From positions 77,130,106 through 77,194,105 of the forward strand of contig CM026387.1 in assembly GCA_014843695.1 (NCBI GenBank): a stretch of 64,000 bases of DNA, read 5' to 3'. This DNA is from Archivesica marissinica (Eukaryota > Mollusca > Bivalvia > Venerida > Vesicomyidae). Of this stretch, positions 54,240 through 64,000 are shown one piece after another; position 1 is the stretch's first letter; each line of letters begins with the position of its first letter. The position numbers were made by a program, and so were the translations under genes. A model generated the notes under the pieces. That model made no database searches. It worked only from the letters and a program-made list of their open reading frames with translations, and had not been told where the DNA came from.

Positions 54240-55690
54240 AACAGTAACATTGCAAGATGGACAGACGGACACACCGACAAGTTATACCGTAACAGTAACA
54301 TTGTAAGATGGACAGACGGACATACCGACAAGTTATACTGTAACATTGTAAGATGGACACACGGACACACCGACAAGTTATACCGTAACAGTAACATTGT
54401 AAGATGGACAGACGGACAAACCGACTAGTTATACAGTAACAGTAACATTGTAAGATGGACAGACGGACATACCGACAAGTTATACCATAACAGTAACATT
54501 GTAAGATGGACAGACGGACAAACCGACAAGTTATACCGTAACAGTAACATTGTAAGATGGACAGACGGACATACCGACAAGTTATACTGGAACAGTAACA
54601 TTGTAAGATGGACAGACGGACACACCGACAAGTTATACTGTAACATTGTAAGATGGACACACCGACAAGTTATACCGGAACAGTAACATTGTAAGATGGA
54701 CAGACGGACAAACCGACAAGTTATACCGGAACAGTAACATTGTAAGATGGACAGACGGACAAACCGACAAGTTATACCGGAACAGTAACATTGTAAGATG
54801 GACAGACGGACACATCGACAAGTTATACCGGAACAGTAACATTGTAAGATGGACAGACGGACACACCGACAAGCTATACCGTAACAGTAACATTGTAAGA
54901 TGGACAGACGGACATACCGACAAGTTATACAGTAACATTGTAAGATGGACAGACGGACAAATCGACAAGTTATACAGTAACATTGTAAGATGGACAGACG
55001 GACACACCGACAAGCTATACCGTAACAGTAACATTGTAAGATGGACAGACGGACATACCGACAAGTTATACAGTAACATTGTAAGATGGACAGACGGACA
55101 AATCGACAAGTTATACAGTAACATTGTAAGATGGACAGACGGACACACCGACAAGCTATACCGTAACAGTAACATTGTAAGATGGACAGACGGACATACC
55201 GACAAGTTATACAGTAACATTGTAAGATGGACAGACGGACAAATCGACAAGTTATACAGTAACATTGTAAGATGGACAGACGGACACACCGACAAGCTAT
55301 ACCGTAACAGTAACATTGTAAGATGGACAGACGGACATACCGACAAGTTATACAGTAACATTGTAAGATGGACAGACGGACACACCAACAAGCTATACCG
55401 TAACAGTAACATTGTAAGATGGACACACCGACAAGTTATACTGGAACAGTAACATTCGGAGATGAACGGACAGATGGACACACCGACAAGTTATACCGTA
55501 ACATTGTAAGATGGACACACCGACAAGTTATACCGGAACAGTAACATTCGGAGATGAACGGACAGATGGACACACCGACAAGTTATACCGGAACAGTAAC
55601 ATTCGGAGATGAACGGACAGACGGACACACCGACAAGTTATACCGGAACAGTAACATTCGGAGATGAACGGACGAACGGTCACACCGACA
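54240..55690. repeat. 51/45-bp minisatellite with 141-bp higher-order unit
   Basis: Core words CAGTAACATTGTAAGATGGA and CAGACGGACACACCGACAAG. Between about 54830 and 55340 the order 51+45+45 repeats: AAGCTATACC occurs at 54871, 55012, 55153 and 55294, each 141 bp apart. The right end switches to units with CATTCGGAGATGAACGG. Confidence 0.96.
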
Positions 55691-55871
55691 AGTCATGCCA
55701 CAGGTACTCTTTCCATTATTCTAAAACAAGTTCTTTTGTACTTAAATGATACATGGAATAAAGAATAGAATTCCTTTGTCTTAGGCCATGCATGTACATT
55801 TAACCACCTACGGCATCTTTCATGTGTGTGAACAGACGGATGTACGGTCACTATGCCATGAAAATAGTTCT

Positions 55872-55955
55872 AGCAAATTTATTTCAGCTTGATTGCGAAA
55901 TAGTTCTTACAACTACCACTGCGCTATCACGACTTCCATGACATTAACTCATTGT
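55872..55955 (-). mobile_element. SINE, head A family, shortened copy
   Basis: Minus strand: GGAAGTCGTGATAGCGCAGT head joined almost directly to the tail TTGTAAGAACTATTTCGCAA. The middle is deleted. Confidence 0.7.
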
Positions 55956-56334
55956 TCCTTCTAATAAAGCTAATTCCAAACGTACTACACAAACGTTGTA
56001 CACACTATGGCAGCACATGACAATAAAACTGTCTGCTGTACATTTAATAAAAAAGCTCATAAAAAAAAGTGATCAATAAATGGGATGTTACACAAGTCAC
56101 TCAATATGTGTTCCCTGTTGTTGCTGTTTTACAGACAAAAATCATTAGCTATGGCTACTATGGAACAGTTGTGAGGAAGTCATTAATTGTCTACTTGACA
56201 ACTAAACCAGCACATACAGTGTTCCTGTAGCTTATAGATTGCTAAGCAGATGTTCACTTTACATACTCTGCTATTTTGACTTCTGAGATGTGCTAGTCAC
56301 TGGGTCACTGCTAGTCACTGGCTCACTGCTACTA

Positions 56335-56575
56335 CAGGGTTCATTCTAAGTCAGAATTTTTGGGAAAAGTGAGAAAGCGTGGGATCGCTTCCTTAAATGG
56401 TGTTCTTTAATATACTTCTGCAAAATAGGGTTAAAATGCACAGTACAACCATTAAATACAACATTTGAATAGAAGGAGTGCTTTATAATGGGCCAGTGTA
56501 TCTTACTAGACAAAATTTGTTTGTTTTTTGGGGGATTTTTTAGGGAGAAGTGGGGCCCCCAGAGAATGATCCCTG
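56335..56575. mobile_element. hAT-like MITE, same family, with 6-bp target duplication
   Basis: 241 bp, in the opposite orientation to 50530, with ends CAGGGTTCATTCTA and GAATGATCCCTG and CTACTA on both sides (56329-56334 and 56576-56581). It is shortened inside relative to the 292-bp copy. Confidence 0.87.
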
Positions 56576-57296
56576 CTACTAGCTTCAAACCACCCCATTT
56601 CTTCAAAACCAAACAAGAAAAGACAACAACGCAAGAGGATCATGATGGCTCTGGGTCGTAGCAGGATTTCTAATTACAATACATTGATGGGGGGATGCAG
56701 GGCAGATCAGTAGCAGGGTGTGTTACATGGCCTTCCAACTAAACACAAATGGTTTAGGCAAGGAAATCAAAATAGATTTTCAAGATTCCACGTTAGCAGC
56801 CAATTAAATAATCAATTGGAACGACTTTAGCTATTTTGGATTTAATAGTTGCCCCAAAGCTTCATGCAAAATTAAAATTTTCCAGCGCTGCTTCAAAGGA
56901 GATGTCACTTGCAGCAATTGAAAAGATGAAACATTTCATATTATCATGGCTGAGAGTGGGTATCTATTTTTTGGGACAATGCAAGCGCAGCAAGCCACTA
57001 AACTACACAGGGATTTGTGCTTTTTTTCATGTGTTCACGATGAAACAATGTGCCATTCTGGTGTTATTTCACCGATCTCCATGAAATAAAAAGCATTTGT
57101 TGATAGAATACGGTCTTCCTGTCGGGACCACAAGGCATATCAGTGACCTGGTCATTTTTACCTAGTTTCTCGTCGATGTTTCTGCATGCATGTTTCATTT
57201 TTGTTGGTTGCCTTTAGTAAACATTACTGACTAAAGGACCATAGGGCAAACATTTTTTTATTTGTGTCTTGTACCTGTAACTTTAACCATTTCCTA

Positions 57297-57773
57297 CATA
57301 GAGATTTAGGTTCATATACTATTATCTATCCATACGAACGACAGCCATTTAGCTATCATGCAGTGGATAAGTAGTCGCCATATCTATCCCACCTCCATAG
57401 ATATTACTGGGACTACATAGAGATTTAGGTTCATATACTATTATCTATCCATACGAACGACAGCCATTTAGCTATCATGCAGTGGATAAGTGGTCGCCAT
57501 ATCTATCCCCCTCCATAGATATTACTGGGACTACATAGAGATTTAGGTTCATATACTATTATCTATCCATACGAACGACAGCCATTTAGCTATCATGCAG
57601 TGGATAAGTAGTCGCCATATCTATCCCCCTCCATAGATATTACTGGGACTACATAGAGATTTAGATTAATATACTATTATATATCCATACAAACGACAGC
57701 CATTTAGCTATCATGCAGTGGATAAGTAGTCGCCATATCTATCCCACCTCCATAGATATTACTGGGACTACAT
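57297..57773. repeat. about 118-bp tandem repeat, 4 units
   Basis: Core words CATAGAGATTTAGGTTCATA and CATACGAACGACAGCCATTT. The fourth unit is most diverged. Confidence 0.95.
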
Positions 57774-58154
57774 GAGATTCATGCCTGCATTATGAACATT
57801 GGTTTGGCTATTACATTGTCAATGTATGTCGTAATGGCTGCAAGAGGTGCTTCTATGAGGGAAAGGGTTAAAGTTAATACTTTGCAAGTGAGTGAGTCTT
57901 CACTGTTTGGAATAAACATGATGGTGAGAGATATAAAGTCTAGAGTGACAACACTGAGATACAGAAAGAGCTAGTGCTAAGACATTGTTATACGTTGCCT
58001 CTTAAATACCAGTATCAGACTAATCTCACAGGACTCACAGCAATGTCAATATATGCATATATAAACACTGTCTCATGAATAACCAGGAAATAACTCCAGC
58101 TAGTCTTCCAATAATAATGTGTACAAAAGATCAACAATATATCAGAAGTCTTAT

Positions 58155-61100
58155 CATTGCTCCGTGGTAGCAAGAGATCAACGAGGAACGATGTTTATCT
58201 GTGCTCCGTGGTAGCAAGAGATCAACGAGGAATGTAGTTTATCTGTGCTCCGTGGTAGCAAGAGATCAACGAGGAATGATGTTTATCTGTGCTCCGTGGT
58301 AGCAAGAGATCAACGAGGAACGATGTTTATCTGTGCTCCGTGGTAGCAAGAGATCAACGAGGAATGAAGTTTATCATTGCTCCGTGGTAGCAAGAGATCA
58401 ACGAGGAATGATGTTTATCTGTGCTCCATGGTAGCAAGAGATCAACGAGGAATGATGTTTATCTGTGCTCCGTGTAGCAAGAGATCAACGAGGAATGATG
58501 TTTATCATTGCTCCGTGGTAGCAAGAGATCAACGAGGAATGAAGTTTATCATTGCTCCGTGGTAGCAAGAGATCACGAGGAATGATGTTTATCTTTGCTC
58601 CGTGGTAGCAAGAGATCAACGAGGAATGATGTTTATCTGTGCTCCGTGGTAGCAAGAGATCAACGAGGAATGATGTTTATCATTGCTCCGTGGTAGCAAG
58701 AGATCAACGAGGAATGATGTTTATCATTGCTCCGTGGTAGCAAGAGATCAACGAGGAATGATGTTTATCATTGCTCCGTGGTAGCAAGAGATCAACGAGG
58801 AATGATGTTTATCATTGCTCCGTGGTAGCAAGAGATCAATGAGGAATGAAGTTTATCATTGCTCCGTGGTAGCAAGAGATCAATGAGGAATGATGTTTAT
58901 CATTGCTCCATGGTAGCAAGAGATCAATGAGGAATGATGTTTATCTGTGCTCCGTGGTAGCAAGAGATCAACGAGGAATGATGTTTATCTGTGCTCCGTG
59001 GTAGCAAGAGATCAACGAGGAACGATGTTTATCATTGCTCCGTGGTAGCAAGAGATCAACGAGGAATGATGTTTATCTGTGCTCCGTGGTAGCAAGAGAT
59101 CAATGAGGAACGATGTTTATCATTGCTCCGTGGTAGCAAGAGATCAACGAGGAATGATGTTTATCTGTGCTGCGTAGTAGCAAGAGATCAACGAGGAATG
59201 ATGTTTATCTGTGCTGCGTGGTAGCAAGAGATCAACGAGGAATGATGTTTATCTGTGCTGCGTGGTAGCAAGAGATCAATGAGGAATGAAGTTTATCATT
59301 GCTCCGTGGTAGCAAGAGATCAATGAGGAATGAAGTTTATCATTGCCCCATGGTAGCAAGAGATCAATGAGGAATGATGTTTATCATTGCTCCATGGTAG
59401 CAAGAGATCAATGAGGAATGAAGTTTATCATTGCTCCGTGGTAGCAAGAGATCAATGAGGAATGATGTTTATCATTGCTCCGTGGTAGCAAGAGATCAAT
59501 GAGGAATGAAGTTTATCATTGCTCCGTGGTAGCAAGAGATCAATGAGGAATGAAGTTTATCATTGCTCCGTGGTAGCAAGAGATCAATGAGGAATGATGT
59601 TTATCATTGCTCCGTGGTAGCAAGAGATCAATGAGGAATGATGTTTATCATTGCTCCGTGGTAGCAAGAGATCAATGAGGAATGATGTTTATCATTGCTC
59701 TGTGGTAGCAAGAGATCAATGAGGAATGAAGTTCATCATTGCTCCGTGGTAGCAAGAGATCAATGAGGAATGATGTTTATCATTGCTCCGTGGTAGCAAG
59801 AGATCAATGAGGAATGAAGTTTTTCATTGCTCTGTGGTAGCAAGAGATCAATGAGGAATGTAGTTTATCATTGCTCCATGGTAGCAAGAGATCAATGAGG
59901 AATGAAGTTTATCATTGCTCTGTGGTAGCAAGAGATCAATGAGGAATGTAGTTTATCATTGCTCCATGGTAGCAAGAGATCAATGAGGAATGAAGTTTAT
60001 CATTGCTCTGTGGTAGCAAGAGATCAATGAGGAATGTAGTTTATCATTGCTCCATGGTAGCAAGAGATCAATGAGGAATGAAGTTTATCATTGCTCTGTG
60101 GTAGCAAGAGATCAATGAGGAATGTAGTTTATCATTGCTCCATGGTAGCAAGAGATCAATGAGGAATGAAGTTTATCATTGCTCTGTGGTAGCAAGAGAT
60201 CAATGAGGAATGTAGTTTATCATTGCTCCATGGTAGCAAGAGATCAATGAGGAATGAAGTTTATCATTGCTCTGTGGTAGCAAGAGATCAATGAGGAATG
60301 AAGTTTATCATTGCTCCGTGGTAGCAAGAGATCAATGAGGAATGAAGTTTATCATTGCTCTGTGGTAGCAAGAGATCAATGAGGAATGAAGTTTATCATT
60401 GCTCTGTGGTAGCAAGAGATCAATGAGGAATGAAGTTTATCATTGCTCTGTGGTAGCAAGAGATCAATGAGGAATGATGTTTATCATTGCTCCGTAGTAG
60501 CAAGAGATCAATGTGGAATGATGTTTATCATTGCTCTGTGGTAGCAAGAGATCAATGAGGAGTGTAGTTTATCATTGCTCCGTGGTAGCAAGAGATCAAT
60601 GAGGAATGTAGTTTATCATTGCTCTGTGGTAGCAAGAGATCAATGAGGAATGATGTTTATCATTGCTCCGTGGTAGCAAGAGATCAATGAGGAATGAAGT
60701 TTATCATTGCTCCGTGGTAGCAAGAGATCAATGAGGAATGTAGTTTATCATTGCTCCGTGGTAGCAAGAGATCAATGAGGAATGTAGTTTATCATTGCTC
60801 CGTGGTAGCAAGAGATCAACGAGGAATGATGTTTATCTGTGCTGCATGGTAGCAAGAGATCAATGAGGAATGAAGTTTATCATTGCTCCGTGGTAGCAAG
60901 AGATCAACGAGGAATGATGTTTATCATTGCTCCGTGGTAGCAAGAGATCAACGAGGAATGATGTTTATCTGTGCTGCGTAGTAGCAAGAGATCAACGAGG
61001 AATGATGTTTATCTGTGCTGCGTGGTAGCAAGAGATCAACGAGGAATGATGTTTATCTGTGCTGCGTGGTAGCAAGAGATCAATGAGGAATGAAGTTTAT

Positions 61101-64000
61101 CATTGCTCCGTGGTAGCAAGAGATCAATGAGGAATGAAGTTTATCATTGCCCCATGGTAGCAAGAGATCAATGAGGAATGACGTTTATCATTGCTCCATG
61201 GTAGCAAGAGATCAATGAGGAATGAAGTTTATCATTGCTCCGTGGTAGCAAGAGATCAATGAGGAATGATGTTTATCATTGCTCCGTGGTAGCAAGAGAT
61301 CAATGAGGAATGAAGTTTATCATTGCTCCGTGGTAGCAAGAGATCAATGAGGAATGATGTTTATCATTGCTCCGTGGTAGCAAGAGATCAATGAGGAATG
61401 ATGTTTATCATTGCTCCGTGGTAGCAAGAGATCAATGAGGAATGATGTTTATCATTGCTCCGTGGTAGCAAGAGATCAATGAGGAATGAAGTTTATCATT
61501 GCTCCGTGGTAGCAAGAGATCAATGAGGAATGATGTTTATCATTGCTCCGTGGTAGCAAGAGATCAATGAGGAATGTAGTTTATCATTGCTCCGTGGTAG
61601 CAAGAGATCAATGAGGAATGTAGTTTATCATTGCTCTGTGGTAGCAAGAGATCAATGAGGAATGATGTTTATCATTGCTCCGTGGTAGCAAGAGATCAAT
61701 GAGGAATGAAGTTTATCATTGCTCTGTGGTAGCAAGAGATCAATGAGGAATGAAGTTTATCATTGCTCTGTGGTAGCAAGAGATCAATGAGGAATGAAGT
61801 TTATCATTGCTCTGTGGTAGCAAGAGATCAATGAGGAATGATGTTTATCATTGCTCGTGTAGCAAGAGATCAATGTGGAATGATGTTTATCATTGCTCTG
61901 TGGTAGCAAGAGATCAATGAGGAATGAAGTTTATCATTGCTCTGTGGTAGCAAGAGATCAATGAGGAATGAAGTTTATCATTGCTCTGTGGTAGCAAGAG
62001 ATCAATGAGGAATGATGTTTATCATTGCTCCGTGGTAGCAAGAGATCAATGTGGAATGATGTTTATCATTGCTCTGTGGTAGCAAGAGATCAACAAGGAA
62101 TGACATTTATCATTGCTCCGTGGTAGCAAGAGATCAATGAGGAATGTAGTTTATCATTGCTCTGTGGTAGCAAGAGATCAATGAGGAATGATGTTTATCA
62201 TTGCTCCGTGGTAGCAAGAGATCAATGAGGAATGAAGTTTATCATTGCTCCGTGGTAGCAAGAGATCAATGAGGAATGTAGTTTATCATTGCTCCGTGGT
62301 AGCAAGAGATCAATGAGGAATGTAGTTTATCATTGCTCCGTGGTAGCAAGAGATCAACGAGGAATGATGTTTATCTGTGCTGCATGGTAGCAAGAGATCA
62401 ATGAGGAATGAAGTTTATCATTGCTCCGTGGTAGCAAGAGATCAACGAGGAATGATGTTTATCATTGCTCCGTGGTAGCAAGAGATCAACGAGGAATGAT
62501 GTTTATCTGTGCTGCGTAGTAGCAAGAGATCAACGAGGAATGATGTTTATCTTGCTGCGTGGTAGCAAGAGATCAACGAGGAATGATGTTTATCTTGCTG
62601 CGTGGTAGCAAGAGATCAATGAGGAATGATTTATCATTGCTCCGTGGTAGCAAGAGATCAATGAGGAATGAAGTTTATCATTGCTCCGTGGTAGCAAGAG
62701 ATCAATGAGGAATGAAGTTTATCATTGCTCCATGGTAGCAAGAGATCAATGAGGAATGAAGTTTATCATTGCTCCGTGGTAGCAAGAGATCAATGAGGAA
62801 TGAAGTTTATCATTGCTCCGTGGTAGCAAGAGATCAATGAGGAATGAAGTTTATCATTGCTCCGTGGTAGCAAGAGATCAATGAGGAATGATGTTTATCA
62901 TTGCTCCGTGGTAGCAAGAGATCAATGAGGAATGATGTTTATCATTGCTCCGTGGTAGCAAGAGATCAATGAGGAATGATGTTTATCATTGCTCCGTGGT
63001 AGCAAGAGATCAATGAGGAATGAAGTTTATCATTGCTCCGTGGTAGCAAGAGATCAATGAGGAATGATGTTTATCATTGCTCCGTGGTAGCAAGAGATCA
63101 ATGAGGAATGAAGTTTTTCATTGCTCTGTGGTAGCAAGAGATCAATGAGGAATGTAGTTTATCATTGCTCCATGGTAGCAAGAGATCAATGAGGAATGAA
63201 GTTTATCATTGCTCTGTGGTAGCAAGAGATCAATGAGGAATGTAGTTTATCATTGCTCCATGGTAGCAAGAGATCAATGAGGAATGAAGTTTATCATTGC
63301 TCTGTGGTAGCAAGAGATCAATGAGGAATGTAGTTTATCATTGCTCCATGGTAGCAAGAGATCAATGAGGAATGAAGTTTATCATTGCTCTGTGGTAGCA
63401 AGAGATCAATGAGGAATGAAGTTTATCATTGCTCCGTGGTAGCAAGAGATCAATGAGGAATGAAGTTTATCATTGCTCTGTGGTAGCAAGAGATCAATGA
63501 GGAATGTAGTTTATCATTGCTCCGTGGTAGCAAGAGATCAATGAGGAATGTAGTTTATCATTGCTCTGTGGTAGCAAGAGATCAATGAGGAATGATGTTT
63601 ATCATTGCTCCGTGGTAGCAAGAGATCAATGAGGAATGAGTTTATCATTGCTCTGTGGTAGCAAGAGATCAATGAGGAATGAGTTTATCATTGCTCCGTG
63701 GTAGCAAGAGATCAATGAGGAATGAAGTTTATCATTGCTCGTGGTAGCAAGAGATCAATGAGGAATGAGTTTATCATTGCTCCGTGGTAGCAAGAGATCA
63801 ATGAGGAATGAAGTTTATCATTGCTCCGTGGTAGCAAGAGATCAATGAGGAATGAAGTTTATCATTGCTCCGTGGTAGCAAGAGATCAATGAGGAATGAT
63901 GTTTATCATTGCTCCGTGGTAGCAAGAGATCAATGAGGAATGTAGTTTATCATTGCTCCGTGGTAGCAAGAGATCAACAAGGAATGAAGTTTATCATTGC
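58155..64000. repeat. 44-bp satellite with higher-order repeats, about 133 units, runs off the right edge
   Basis: Core words GCTCCGTGGTAGCAAGAGAT and CAATGAGGAATGAAGTTTAT. Marker variants GTGCTGCGTAGTAG (59167 and 60971) and CATTGCCCCATGG (59341 and about 61145) are both displaced by 1804 bp, 41 units. A further copy of the first marker is at 62509. Dimers of 88 bp alternate CTCTGTGG and CTCCATGG at 59830-60290 and 63110-63390. Confidence 0.97.

Larger units (their letters stand above)
55691..57296. other. mostly unique sequence upstream of CYB5R4 exon a
   Basis: It contains a SINE fragment and the CAGGGTTC MITE. The frame 56836-57084 (82 residues, with SSAASKEMSLAAIEKMKHF) has no recognised domain. 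I looked here for the missing CYB5R4 start exon and found no ATG segment ending in a phase-0 donor with family-like sequence. Confidence 0.4.

Noticed and set aside
54238..55481. Cys/Val/Leu-rich minus frames of 333 and 282 residues
   Set aside because: Translations of the 51/45-bp array. Periodicity follows the DNA unit and the frames shift with unit length.
56346..56612. 88-residue minus frame
   Set aside because: It lies almost entirely in the CAGGGTTC MITE. The sequence is element DNA, not a gene.
57151..57200. Possible CYB5R4 start exon (ATG followed by about 8 codons and a GTAAAA donor on the minus strand)
   Set aside because: The donor phase is 2, whereas exon a needs phase 0, and the residues do not resemble the family N-terminus.
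58155..64000. Regular repeats resembling a CRISPR array
   Set aside because: Units are directly adjacent with no unique spacers, in a eukaryotic context with introns and SINEs. The same holds for all other arrays here.

Overview
The window looks like a piece of an animal genome, most likely an aquatic lophotrochozoan such as a mollusc. It has an AT-rich background, one long gene split into short exons, tRNA-derived SINEs, hAT-type and piggyBac-like elements, and a very heavy load of minisatellites. The species cannot be named from the sequence alone.

One host gene is clear. It lies on the minus strand from 52119 down to 20232 and encodes cytochrome b5 reductase 4 (CYB5R4, also called NCB5OR). 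Fourteen exons were found by reading the reverse strand. Every junction has AG/GT borders, all phases agree, and together they give 1509 nt, that is 502 codons plus a TGA stop. The protein order is cytochrome b5 domain (heme ligands His64 and His87 in local numbering), a Ser/Pro-rich linker, a CS (p23-like) domain, and a FAD/NAD(P)H reductase domain with RSYT, GTGFTP and CGP motifs. The start-codon exon (about 25 residues in the family) was not found. It should lie above 52120, possibly beyond the right edge.

Layout: 1-20231 is the 3' flank of the gene, with no recognised host gene but several arrays (27, 53, 44, 20 and 41 bp units), an old hAT copy that keeps the end of its transposase, SINEs and palindromic MITEs. 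20232-52119 is the gene. Most of its larger introns hold a minisatellite, and in two cases the array touches a splice site. The intron at 42398-48743 holds a 3.4 kb long-inverted-repeat DNA transposon with a decayed protein, followed by a three-level nest (MITE inside hAT inside MITE). 52120-58150 is probably the first intron or 5' flank, with MITEs and three arrays. 58155 to the right edge is a 44-bp satellite with higher-order structure that continues out of the window.

Almost all long open reading frames in this window are artefacts of minisatellites that happen to lack stops. The only protein-coding material I support is CYB5R4 and transposon remnants: the long-TIR element protein, a hAT dimerisation segment and a BED zinc finger.
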